Shown: positions 9,904-17,232 of the stretch, one piece after another
Numbering within the stretch: position 1 is the first letter of the stretch
Layout: each line of letters begins with the position of its first letter
Assembly (NCBI RefSeq): GCF_002160765.1
Contig: NZ_NFLF01000008.1
Coordinates: 1-64,000, forward strand
Reading direction: 5' to 3'
DNA length: 64,000 nucleotides
DNA from: Lachnoclostridium sp. An138
Lineage (GTDB): Bacteria > Bacillota > Clostridia > Lachnospirales > Lachnospiraceae
Notes under the pieces: model-generated
What the model saw: only the letters and a program-made list of their open reading frames with translations
The model's database searches: none
Told to the model about the DNA's origin: nothing
Translations under genes and position numbers: made by a program

Positions 9904-10068
9904 ATGATAACAGAAAATACAGACAGATCAGATCACAGTTCATTTCATGCAGGCTTCTGCCAGCAGGAGCTTCAAAAAGAATTAAGAATTTTCCTGTGGA
10001 AATCTTCATGGGTTCCGCTGTATTATTACATTAGTACAATAATAGGACTATTACAAACAACAGAATGA
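9904..10068 (+). CDS. small unrecognised ORF upstream of ABC exporter
   Basis: This 54-codon ORF starts at an ATG 3-8 nt after GAGGAA. The N-terminal half is polar (MITENTDRSDHSSFHAGF) and the C-terminal half is aromatic and hydrophobic (FLWKSSWVPLYYYISTIIGLL), enough for one membrane helix. It ends 64 bp before the ABC ATPase gene on the same strand. A small peptide next to a dedicated exporter could be a secreted peptide, an immunity-like membrane peptide or a leader. No Gly-Gly leader or lanthipeptide motif is visible. I do not recognise a family, and the ORF may be spurious. Confidence 0.4.
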   Translation: MITENTDRSDHSSFHAGFCQQELQKELRIFLWKSSWVPLYYYISTIIGLLQTTE

Positions 10069-10132
10069 TAACAGACGGCGCGGCGGGAAAGAATCTCCCG
10101 GCAGCGTCCGCATCAGCAGGAGGGGGTTCCAC

Positions 10133-10837
10133 ATGAATTTTATCATTGACCATCTGTCTAAAAGCTTTGAGACGAAAAAAGTGCTGCGGGATATCAATTT
10201 TACCTTCGAGAGCGGAAAAATCTATGGTCTGCTGGGAAGAAACGGAGCCGGAAAGACAACGCTGTTTAACTGCCTGAACAAGGATATGAAGGCAGACGGC
10301 GGAAGCTTTTATCTGGAAGAAGGCGCGTCCCGCAGAGATGTGGTCCCTGACGATATCGGTTATGTGCTCTCCACGCCTACCGTGCCGGAATTTCTGACGG
10401 GAAGAGAATTCCTGAAATTCTTTCTTGATATTCATGAGGGAGAGATAGAGAATCCCATGCCTCTGGACGCCTATTTCGATTTCATGAGCATTGAGCCTGA
10501 AGACCGGGACAAGCTGATGAAGACCTATTCCCACGGGATGAAAAATAAGATGCAGATGCTGATTAATGTCATAGCCCGGCCTAATATTCTGCTTCTGGAC
10601 GAGCCTCTGACCTCCCTGGATGTGGTGATGGCGGAGGAGATGAAGGAGCTGCTCCGGTCTCTGAAGACAGACAGAATTACGATTTTCTCTACTCATCTGC
10701 TGGATCTGGCTGTGGACCTGTGCGATGAGATTGTGCTGCTTTCCCACGGAGAACTGGAGTCTGTGGACAAGTCCAATCTGGACGATCAGGAGTTTAAAGA
10801 AAAAATTATCGCAGCCCTGAAGGAGGAAAGCTTATGA
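10133..10837 (+). CDS. ABC transporter ATP-binding protein
   Basis: This 234-aa nucleotide-binding subunit belongs to an ABC exporter of the ABC-2 kind. The Walker A motif is GRNGAGKTT at 35-43, Walker B is NILLLDEP, and the switch histidine is in FSTHLLD. The signature motif is degenerate (YSHGMKNK instead of LSGGQ), as in several two-component drug/peptide exporter ATPases. It overlaps the permease gene by 4 bp (ATGA), so the two form a translationally coupled pair. GGAGGGGG precedes the ATG. The substrate is unknown; the small ORF upstream may be relevant. Confidence 0.93.
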   Translation: MNFIIDHLSKSFETKKVLRDINFTFESGKIYGLLGRNGAGKTTLFNCLNKDMKADGGSFYLEEGASRRDVVPDDIGYVLSTPTVPEFLTGREFLKFFLDIHEGEIENPMPLDAYFDFMSIEPEDRDKLMKTYSHGMKNKMQMLINVIARPNILLLDEPLTSLDVVMAEEMKELLRSLKTDRITIFSTHLLDLAVDLCDEIVLLSHGELESVDKSNLDDQEFKEKIIAALKEESL

Positions 10838-12471
10838 GCGGCCCGCATGGAAATGGCATCCCGCATGGAAACGGCATAGGGAAGACGCTGCGCATTACTT
10901 TTTCCCTGCGCAATACGTACCGTGTCAATAACATTCTGTATGCCCTGAAACAGATTCCGCTGATTGGCCGGATTCTGCCGGAAACCCTGTATCAGGAGAG
11001 AGGGCTTAAGATTCTGGCCAACGTGATCTCCGTGATCTGGGAGATTTTCTCTGCGCTGGCAGGAAAAGGCATCTATTTTCTGATACTGTCTGGAGCCGCC
11101 GCGCTCTATCCGGCATCGGAGAAAGGACCGCTCTTCCTGTACCTGATGGTGGTTTGTACGGTCATTGGCGGCTTTGTGAACACCTATATGTTCAACCCCA
11201 CAAAAGATAAATACTATGCGCTGATTCTGCTTCGGATGAATGCCAGATCCTATACGCTGGTCAATTACGGCTATGCCATCGCAAAGCTTATGGCAGCCTA
11301 CCTGCTGTTCGGCTTTCTGGCCGGAGGGCTGGTGGATCTGCCCTGGTGGCAGAGAGCGCTGCTTCCTTTCTTTGCGGCAGGCGTCAAGCTTTTCGCGGCG
11401 GCTTACATGCTTCGGGATTATGAGAAGACAGGCCAGGCGTCCAATGAAAATAAAGTGGGGGTCCTTTACTGGATTGCTCTGCTTGTGGGGCTGACGGCAG
11501 CCTTTGGCCTTCCGGCTCTGAATATTTTTCTGCCGGAAATTGCAAGCCTGATTTTCATGGCCTGCTGTGTGGCGGCGGGAGCGTTTTCCATCGTGAAAAT
11601 TCTGAGGTTTGCGTCCTACCGGGAGATGTATCAGGAGCTTCTGCGGGACTGGATGGATCAGATGGACAAAAGCGGAATTTCCAGCGGCGCTTCCAAAAAT
11701 GCCATCGCGGCCAGAATGCAGAGCGAAAAAGCCATCTCCATGGATGCGGGCATCACCAGCAGCCGGAAGGGCTTTGAATATCTGAACGAGCTGTTTATCA
11801 AACGGCACCAGAGAATTCTCTGGAAAGCCTCGGAGAAAATAGCTTTTGTCTGTCTGGTGCTGGTGCTGGCAGCCCTGCTTACTCTCCAGCTGTATCCGGC
11901 GGCCCGGCCTGTGACAAACGAGCTGACACTGCAGTTCCTGCCGTATTTTGTATTTATCCTGTACGCCATCAACCGGGGAACCGGTTTTACCCAGGCCCTT
12001 TTTATGAACTGTGACAACAGCCTTCTGACCTATTCCTTTTATAAAAAGCCAGGCCAGATTCTGAGGCTGTTCCGCATCCGCCTGAGGGAAATCATCAAGA
12101 TCAACCTGCTTCCCGCCTTTGTGATCGGCGCAGGTCTGGCCGTGCTCCTTTTTGCTTCCGGCGGAACGGATAATCCGATCAATTACGCGGTTCTGGTGGT
12201 GTCTGTGCTCTGCATGAGCGTGTTTTTTTCGGTCCACTACCTGATGATCTACTACCTGCTTCAGCCCTACACAGCCGGAGCGGAGATGAAAAGCGGAACT
12301 TACAGGATTGTGATGATTGTCACTTATTTTGTCTGTTATCTGATGATGCGGGTGCAGATGCCGACACTCATCTTCGGCCTTATGACGATAGTATTCTGCG
12401 TGGCTTACAGTGTGATTGCCTGCGTGCTGGTGTACCGGCTGGCGCCGAAGACCTTTAAGCTTCGTCTGTAA
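10834..12471 (+). CDS. ABC transporter permease
   Basis: This 545-aa membrane subunit partners the preceding ATPase. It has about ten to twelve hydrophobic segments in two clusters (roughly residues 60-240 and 330-540), separated by a charged region with the positively charged stretch GMQSEKA-like around 285-320. The N-terminus contains a short duplicated motif, PHGNGIPHGNGIG, encoded by a near-perfect 18-bp DNA repeat, which hints at slippage at the start. No family name is certain beyond ABC-2-like exporter permease. A hairpin pair follows the stop codon. Confidence 0.85.
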   Translation: MSGPHGNGIPHGNGIGKTLRITFSLRNTYRVNNILYALKQIPLIGRILPETLYQERGLKILANVISVIWEIFSALAGKGIYFLILSGAAALYPASEKGPLFLYLMVVCTVIGGFVNTYMFNPTKDKYYALILLRMNARSYTLVNYGYAIAKLMAAYLLFGFLAGGLVDLPWWQRALLPFFAAGVKLFAAAYMLRDYEKTGQASNENKVGVLYWIALLVGLTAAFGLPALNIFLPEIASLIFMACCVAAGAFSIVKILRFASYREMYQELLRDWMDQMDKSGISSGASKNAIAARMQSEKAISMDAGITSSRKGFEYLNELFIKRHQRILWKASEKIAFVCLVLVLAALLTLQLYPAARPVTNELTLQFLPYFVFILYAINRGTGFTQALFMNCDNSLLTYSFYKKPGQILRLFRIRLREIIKINLLPAFVIGAGLAVLLFASGGTDNPINYAVLVVSVLCMSVFFSVHYLMIYYLLQPYTAGAEMKSGTYRIVMIVTYFVCYLMMRVQMPTLIFGLMTIVFCVAYSVIACVLVYRLAPKTFKLRL

Positions 12472-12509
12472 AGCTTTGACATTTTAAATGTCTCATTTTT
12501 ACTATACCT

Positions 12510-12541
12510 GCTTACCTGAACCGTGTAGACTACAGGTAAGC
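12510..12541. repeat. 9-bp perfect inverted repeat
   Basis: GCTTACCTG and CAGGTAAGC are separated by 14 nt just after the permease gene. It lies at the apparent left edge of the mobile-element remnant, so it could be part of an element end or a first weak terminator. Confidence 0.5.
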
Positions 12542-12542
12542 T

Positions 12543-12594
12543 GCAAAGGGGCAGAAGGATAAGAAATCATCTCTTATTTTTCTGCTCCTTTTGC
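12543..12594. terminator. long imperfect hairpin between convergent genes
   Basis: About 22-bp arms with a few mismatches (GCAAAGGGGCAGAA... and ...TTCTGCTCCTTTTGC) occupy the gap between the ABC permease and the convergent sigma-like gene. T-rich and A-rich sides suit a bidirectional terminator. Confidence 0.6.
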
Positions 12595-12657
12595 GTATTT
12601 CCCTCTCTACTAACCAAGACACTTTTGCATCAATTCCAAGTGGGGAAACAGTAAAAA

Positions 12658-13068
12658 TCAAAAAGTTTTTTTCATGCGTTCCAAGCCCCGCTTGATAGAC
12701 TGGCGGACGGACTCCTCATGCACACCCTCGGCCTCGGCAATTTCTTTGATGCTTTTGCCAAGAATGATGTGAGCGTCGATCCGACGGCCCTGGATCTCCG
12801 GCAGGGAATTGAGGGCGTTCCAAAGCCGGACAAACCGCTCCTTGAGCTCCAGAACTTCCTGGGGAGTGGGCTCGTGCAGGCAGGCGGAGTATTCGATCCC
12901 GTCCTCGCAGTCCAGAGAATACTGCGCCTTGTGCCGGGTGAGCCGCCGCTGGTAGGTCGCTTCATAGCGGACGCTGGCCCGGAGCGCCTCGGCCACTTCC
13001 TCGGAAACCTCGATAAACTGATCCTGTAAGTACCAATAATAAAAATCTTTCAGATTGATAGTAGTCAT
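12658..13068 (-). CDS. mobile-element sigma-70-like regulator (region 4)
   Basis: This 136-aa protein has a C-terminal helix-turn-helix matching sigma-70 region 4: a LNSLPEIQGRRIDAHIILGKSIKEIAE segment, then GVHEESVRQSIKRGLERMKK. The N-terminal half (NLKDFYYWYLQDQFIEVSEEVAEALR) is typical of small sigma-like proteins carried by conjugative elements of Clostridia. The ATG at 13068 has a GGAGG site that is embedded in one arm of a perfect 10-bp hairpin. Codon use and neighbours suggest it came in with the element now reduced to 12.5-15.7 kb. Whether it directs RNA polymerase is not known. Confidence 0.8.
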   Translation of the reverse strand: MTTINLKDFYYWYLQDQFIEVSEEVAEALRASVRYEATYQRRLTRHKAQYSLDCEDGIEYSACLHEPTPQEVLELKERFVRLWNALNSLPEIQGRRIDAHIILGKSIKEIAEAEGVHEESVRQSIKRGLERMKKTF

Positions 13069-13074
13069 TATAAA

Positions 13075-13116
13075 CCTCCGTTTCAGTGTGGGGTGAACGA
13101 GTGACCGAAACGGAGG
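13075..13116 (-). promoter_or_regulatory. hairpin sequestering the sigma-like gene's ribosome-binding site
   Basis: On the minus strand CCTCCGTTTC (13116-13107) can pair perfectly with GAAACGGAGG (13084-13075), with 22 nt between. The second arm contains the GGAGG Shine-Dalgarno sequence of the gene starting at 13068. This is the arrangement of a translational attenuator. Confidence 0.6.
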
Positions 13117-13128
13117 CTGGTGGAGAGG

Positions 13129-13185
13129 CTATGCTTTTTTTAGCTGGTACAGGGTATGGGGACTAAGAAAAAGTAAAATTGGCAT
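13129..13185 (-). CDS. putative leader peptide
   Basis: This 18-codon ORF, MPILLFLSPHTLYQLKKA, has GGAGG eight bases before its ATG. It lies between an upstream terminator-like hairpin and the hairpin that hides the next ribosome-binding site. Hydrophobic short leaders in this position control drug-resistance and mobile-element genes by ribosome stalling. A stalling role here is inference. Confidence 0.45.
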   Translation of the reverse strand: MPILLFLSPHTLYQLKKA

Positions 13186-13246
13186 GGCGGCATCCTCCTG
13201 TTGCCGCCGTGCTGGTCACATGATGTGTGGAGGCGTTGTTGGTTTT

Positions 13247-13289
13247 CAGACAAAAAGAAGCGGTGGTTCTGGTATTCCAAAACCACCGC
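13247..13289 (-). terminator. terminator/attenuator upstream of the leader peptide
   Basis: On the minus strand GCGGTGGTT (13289-13281) and AACCACCGC (13268-13260) form a 9-bp stem followed by TTCTTTTTG. It looks like an intrinsic terminator located before the leader peptide and sigma-like gene. Confidence 0.6.
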
Positions 13290-13398
13290 AAGATAGAATA
13301 GGCGCGTCAATATGGCTGCTGTACGACAGCTTTTTTCTTTTGCCGTCGTGCGGCAGATTTTTAATTATTCCGGAAGAAATTCTCCTTTATATGGTGCA

Positions 13399-14034
13399 TT
13401 ACTTGTCGGTGTTGGATAGTGTTTGCATAAGAGCAAAGAAAAACTGTGGATCGCCAGTGTTGAAAAACTCGTACCAAAAATCTAGCGTATCAGATTGAAA
13501 AACACCTAAATGTTCAATAATTTGTCTTGTCCACAGTAAAGCGCCAGCAGCGCCTGCAGTAATCAGGTTATGATCTGAAACGGACAGTTTGTCAATATAG
13601 AGACTCTGCCCTTTATAGCTGGGGCAGGTCATTTCAAGGAAGCCTGTTCCGTTGCTTGTATGGGGACGCTGATCTAATAAACCAGCGTTGGCTAAAGCAA
13701 CGGTTGCACCACAAATAGTACACACAGTAGCACCGACCGAAAGCAGTTCCTCTGCTTTTTTGACGATAGTGCCATGTTTCGGGTTGTCCCAAGTATTTCC
13801 GCCCGGCAGCAGCAACACGCTCTTATCGTTTACTGCAATATCGTCAATTACACAATCTGGAACGATGGTCAGGCCACCCATTGTTTTGACTGGCTCTTTT
13901 GAAATACCGACTGTTTTGACTGATACTCTTGGTGCATCCTTTTTGAAAAAGCGGCCAGAATTTAGTTCCGCAATGACATACCCCAGCTCCCAGTCAGCCA
14001 ATGTATCGAAGATATAAACATAAATCTTAAACAT
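13399..14034 (-). CDS. DJ-1/PfpI family protein
   Basis: This 211-aa protein is of the DJ-1/PfpI glutamine-amidotransferase-like superfamily. A Rossmann-like start (MFKIYVYIFDTLADWELGYV) contains the conserved acidic residue, LLLPGGNTW is the oxyanion-side loop, and VCTICGATVALANAGLLD is the nucleophile elbow with its cysteine. Substrate is unknown; members act as glyoxalases, chaperones or amidases. The start at 14034 is preferred because GGAGGAAAAT lies right before it. An in-frame ATG at 14046 overlaps that site. It is divergent from the WYL regulator, which probably controls it. Base composition is more AT-rich than the flanking chromosome, consistent with cargo of a mobile element. Confidence 0.88.
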   Translation of the reverse strand: MFKIYVYIFDTLADWELGYVIAELNSGRFFKKDAPRVSVKTVGISKEPVKTMGGLTIVPDCVIDDIAVNDKSVLLLPGGNTWDNPKHGTIVKKAEELLSVGATVCTICGATVALANAGLLDQRPHTSNGTGFLEMTCPSYKGQSLYIDKLSVSDHNLITAGAAGALLWTRQIIEHLGVFQSDTLDFWYEFFNTGDPQFFFALMQTLSNTDK

Positions 14035-14087
14035 ATTTTCCTCCATTTTTATTGCTTATTTTAATTCCATTTTTATTGTACCATGCG

Positions 14088-14120
14088 ATTGTTGACACCA
14101 GAATGGCAACAATTTATAAT
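14088..14120 (+). promoter_or_regulatory. promoter with palindromic operator, YafY-type regulator
   Basis: TTGACA (14092-14097) and TATAAT (14115-14120) are spaced by 17 bp. The palindrome ATTGTTG-12 nt-CAACAAT (14088-14113) overlaps the -35 box and spacer, so a bound regulator would block the promoter. On the opposite strand an extended -10 (TGGTACAAT) suits the DJ-1 gene, so one operator could serve both directions. Confidence 0.65.
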
Positions 14121-14153
14121 AACAGAGATGAATTTTTGAAAGGCGGCTACCAA

Positions 14154-15086
14154 ATGAAAATAGACAGACTCGTTAGTATTATTATGATACTTCTTGATAA
14201 AAAACGTGTAGGCGCACAGGAGCTGGCAGATATGTTTGAAGTTTCTGCTCGTACAATTTACCGTGACATAGATGCAATTAGCATGGCAGGAATTCCTATT
14301 CGCTCAATATCCGGAGTAGGTGGCGGCTTTGAAATCATGCCGGAATATAAGATTGACAAAAAGGTCTTTTCGACTGCCGATCTATCTGCAATCTTGATGG
14401 GGCTTTCCAGCCTCTCTAATATGGTACGAGGTGAAGAACTGGTAACCACCCTTGCAAAAGTCAAAAGTTTTATCCCTGCCGACAGAACTAAAGATATTGA
14501 ATTAAAAGTAAATCAGATATGTATAGACTTAAGCCCGTGGATAGGGAACGAAAATATACAGCCATATATAGAAACGATCAAGGCTGCCATACAGGAGCAT
14601 AAATTGCTTTTCTTTGAATATACAGCTCACCAAGGAAATAAAACTACAAGGACAGTTGAACCATATCAACTCGTATTGAAAAGTAGCCATTGGTATTTTC
14701 ACGGGTACTGTTATGATAGAAATGATTATCGCCTATTCAGGTTGTCCCGAATATCTGGTCTGCAAATGAAGCAGGATATTTTTACTCCACGAGATTATCA
14801 AAAACCAAATTTGGACTTTACAGACATTCTGGAGACACTGCAAACAGAAATTAAAATTCGTATTCATAAATCCGTGATGGACAGAGTGCTTGAGTTTTGC
14901 ACTTATGAACACTTTACACCGGACGGTGATACACATTACATTGTGAACTTCCCATTCTTTGAAAACGAATACTACTATGGCATACTTCTCAGTTTTGGGG
15001 ATAAATGTGAATGTTTGGAGCCTATTCACGTCCGTAAAGAAATAAAGCGTAAAATACATGATATAGCTACCATTTATGATAATTAG
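14154..15086 (+). CDS. YafY-type HTH/WYL transcriptional regulator
   Basis: This 310-aa regulator has an N-terminal HTH_11 domain (residues 1-60; MFEVSARTIYRDIDAISMAGIPI is the recognition helix region). A linker follows, then a WYL domain with HWYFHGYCYDRNDYRLFRLSRI around 185-205 and a WCX-like C-terminus. WYL domains sense ligands or nucleic acids. The ATG at 14154 follows GAAAGGCGG; an upstream in-frame start at 14052 would overlap the promoter. It faces away from the DJ-1 gene, and an operator-like palindrome lies between them, which suggests autoregulation and control of that gene. Confidence 0.88.
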   Translation: MKIDRLVSIIMILLDKKRVGAQELADMFEVSARTIYRDIDAISMAGIPIRSISGVGGGFEIMPEYKIDKKVFSTADLSAILMGLSSLSNMVRGEELVTTLAKVKSFIPADRTKDIELKVNQICIDLSPWIGNENIQPYIETIKAAIQEHKLLFFEYTAHQGNKTTRTVEPYQLVLKSSHWYFHGYCYDRNDYRLFRLSRISGLQMKQDIFTPRDYQKPNLDFTDILETLQTEIKIRIHKSVMDRVLEFCTYEHFTPDGDTHYIVNFPFFENEYYYGILLSFGDKCECLEPIHVRKEIKRKIHDIATIYDN

Positions 15087-15213
15087 TAACTGGTAAAAGC
15101 TGCTGCGTAGGCGCTATTTCTTTTGAATTTAAGATGAAATAAAATACTACATTACATCAAATTCCATTACATTCTCATAATCTAACCTGAAATGTACAAT
15201 GATATAGGGTGAT

Positions 15214-15579
15214 ATGAGAATGAACCAAGATGAAAGAAGGTTTGACTTTCACGGGCTCGGTCTGGCTCTGAAACAGGCCAGAGAGGAAAAGGGCTGGACG
15301 CAAGCCTATGTGGCGGAGTTGGTCGGTAAGACAGACCGTACCATTATGAATATTGAGAACAAAGGTCAGCACCACAGCTTCAACCTGTTTTTCAAACTCG
15401 TCACTCTGTTCGATATTTCCGTAGATCAGTTTTTCTATACAGAAGATCAGCGTGGAGAGAACAGTTGCAGAAAGCACATTGATGTGCTTTTAAGCTCGAT
15501 GAATGAGAAAGAGCTTGTTGTCATGGAGGCCACAGCCGAAGGGCTCAAGAAAGCCAGAGAAACGGAGGTTCCAGAATAA
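15214..15579 (+). CDS. XRE-family HTH regulator of mobile element
   Basis: This 121-aa protein has a Cro/CI-type helix-turn-helix at residues 14-70 (LGLALKQAREEKGWTQAYVAELVGKTDRTI). The C-terminal tail resembles regulators found in Tn1549-like and other clostridial integrative elements. It is the last regulator before the palindrome cluster and truncated aminotransferase. The stop codon lies inside a terminator hairpin. A second ATG two codons downstream is an equally possible start. Confidence 0.85.
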   Translation: MRMNQDERRFDFHGLGLALKQAREEKGWTQAYVAELVGKTDRTIMNIENKGQHHSFNLFFKLVTLFDISVDQFFYTEDQRGENSCRKHIDVLLSSMNEKELVVMEATAEGLKKARETEVPE

Positions 15580-15594
15580 GGGCCTCCGTTTTTT
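15561..15594 (+). terminator. intrinsic terminator overlapping the XRE stop codon
   Basis: AACGGAGG (15561-15568) and CCTCCGTT (15583-15590) form an 8-bp stem followed by TTTT. The stem begins inside the coding sequence, before the TAA at 15577. Confidence 0.75.
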
Positions 15595-15631
15595 CGCGCC
15601 ATTTTCGGGGGTTGTACAAAACGGCAAGCAA

Positions 15632-15705
15632 TTCGAGTGTGGGCACACTCGAAATTTTTGCAGGGCCGAGGGCCTCGCAAAAATGCTTGTTGGGGAGCTC
15701 CCCAA
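15632..15705. other. cluster of three palindromes, possible oriT or element end
   Basis: TTCGAGTGTG-GG-CACACTCGAA (15632-15653), ATTTTTGC...GCAAAAAT (15654-15684) and the perfect 16-bp palindrome TTGGGGAGCTCCCCAA (15690-15705) lie back to back. The aminotransferase homology begins within a few bases of the last one. Such clusters occur at transfer origins next to relaxase genes in clostridial elements. No relaxase gene remains here, so this is inference. Confidence 0.5.
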
Positions 15706-15707
15706 AC

Positions 15708-16109
15708 GGCATCAGCGCAGCGGCAGGCCTCGCCTCCCTGGAATACATCCTGGAGCACGACCTGATCAGCGCGGCGGCTGAGAAGGGAGAATACTTCATC
15801 GGAGAACTGAAGCGGATCGGGGAGAAATATCCCGGCATCTTTAAGGAAATCCGCGGGAAGGGACTGATGATTGGTCTGGAGACCTATGAGACGCCGGAAG
15901 CATACAAGTTACAGTTCGGAGACTATTATGCGGATGCCATCAACAACGATCTGGTGGATATCTACCGGATACAAGCCAACCACACCATCAACAATCCGGC
16001 AGTGTTCCGTTTCCTGCCTCCCCTGACGATCAGAAAAGAAGATCTGGATTATGTGGCGGATGCCTTTGAGAAATCGGTGAAAAAAATATATGAGACTGTA
16101 AACGGATAA
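15708..16109 (+). pseudogene. 3' fragment of class III aminotransferase
   Basis: About 133 residues match the C-terminal domain of PLP-dependent class III aminotransferases (acetylornithine/GABA/putrescine type). Features are NGISAAAGLASLEYI, the EIRGKGLMIGLE strand, and the terminal FRFLPPLTIRKEDLDYVADAFEKS segment. The PLP-lysine domain is absent and no other part exists in the window. Homology starts exactly where the palindrome cluster ends, so the mobile element probably inserted in this gene and the left part was deleted. The frame continues upstream to 15612 through non-homologous sequence, so any product would be inactive. Confidence 0.8.
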
Positions 16110-16324
16110 AACAAAATATCCCGCCAGTCTCCTGGGGAACAATAGGGAAAGGCTCTGTTTTTCCGGAGGCTGGTGCGGTATAATGAGAGGGTATCCCGGA
16201 AGTGGGCATGCTTCTGAGATGCCTTCTTTGTATGTAAGTATTTTGTGCGCGGACATCCGGAACCCTTTCAGCCGGGGAAAGGGAGCCTGTCTGTCAGGAG
16301 ATTATTCAGAATGAGGTGGCGGCC

Positions 16325-17140
16325 ATGCCGGAAAAGATTATTTATCCCATACAGCCATATTTTGTACTGAGCTCTGCGGCGTATTATAAGAAGCTCTCCG
16401 GGCTGCCTGCGGTGTCCCATTTTTACAGATTTACGGGAAACCAGAACAGCGGACAGTGCTTTGCGGTGCCGGACGGCGCTGTGGACATTATTTTTAAATG
16501 CAGCAAAGACGCGCCTTCCGCGGAAATCTGCGGCACGGTAAAGCAGAGTGAGGACGCGGGTTTCTCTGACAGTACGACGTATTTTGGCGTGCGGCTCCTT
16601 CCCGGGATTCTGGAAAATCTGGGCGGAGCCTCCATGAAGGAATTGATGAATCACAGATATTCTCTGGAAGAGGTTCTGGGGACACACGGGCTTGCGGGGG
16701 AAATAGCGGATCTGGATTCTTTTGAGGATCAGATTCAGCTGTTTACAAAAGTTTTCTCGGAAAAAGCCGGCACCTCTGACAATGGGTCCCACAGGGTGGC
16801 GTCTGCCGTGCTGCATGAAATCTATGAAAACGACGGCGTGATCCGGGTCAGTGAGCTGGAGCAGAAGCTCCACTATTCCCGGAGACATCTGGTACGCAGT
16901 TTCGAGGAAACCACAGGACTGGACATTAAAAGCTTCAGCACTTATATCCGCTTCCAGTCTGTCTTAAAGCAGCTGAATGAGGGAAGATTCAAAAGTCTTT
17001 CTGAGGCAGCGGCAGCAGGAGGATATTTCGACCAGAATCATTTTCAGAAGGATTTCAAGCGGTTTGCCAATATCACGCCCGGCGCTTATGTGAAGCTTTT
17101 GGAGGATATGAAGTATCAGGATAAGCTGATTATTTTATGA
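16325..17140 (+). CDS. AraC-family transcriptional regulator
   Basis: This 271-aa protein has a C-terminal AraC/XylS DNA-binding domain. The first helix-turn-helix is VSELEQKLHYSRRHLVRSFEETTGLD and the second is LSEAAAAGGYFDQNHFQKDFKRFANITPGAYV. The N-terminal part (PYFVLSSAAYYKKLSGLPAVSHFYRFT ... VPDGAVDIIFKC) resembles the DUF6597-type ligand domain common in such regulators. GAGGTGG precedes the ATG at 16325; a GTG nine bases earlier is possible. It lies 92 bp upstream of the DUF1848 gene on the same strand, but target genes are unknown. A TATAAT at 16179-16184 could be its -10 box. Confidence 0.88.
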   Translation: MPEKIIYPIQPYFVLSSAAYYKKLSGLPAVSHFYRFTGNQNSGQCFAVPDGAVDIIFKCSKDAPSAEICGTVKQSEDAGFSDSTTYFGVRLLPGILENLGGASMKELMNHRYSLEEVLGTHGLAGEIADLDSFEDQIQLFTKVFSEKAGTSDNGSHRVASAVLHEIYENDGVIRVSELEQKLHYSRRHLVRSFEETTGLDIKSFSTYIRFQSVLKQLNEGRFKSLSEAAAAGGYFDQNHFQKDFKRFANITPGAYVKLLEDMKYQDKLIIL

Positions 17141-17232
17141 GGTCAGCGTCCGTATACAAGGGGCCGTGTTTGACCATATTGTCCCTTGGCACGCCGGCGC
17201 CAGCCTGACAGGAGAAAGGAGGGAGCGTTGCT

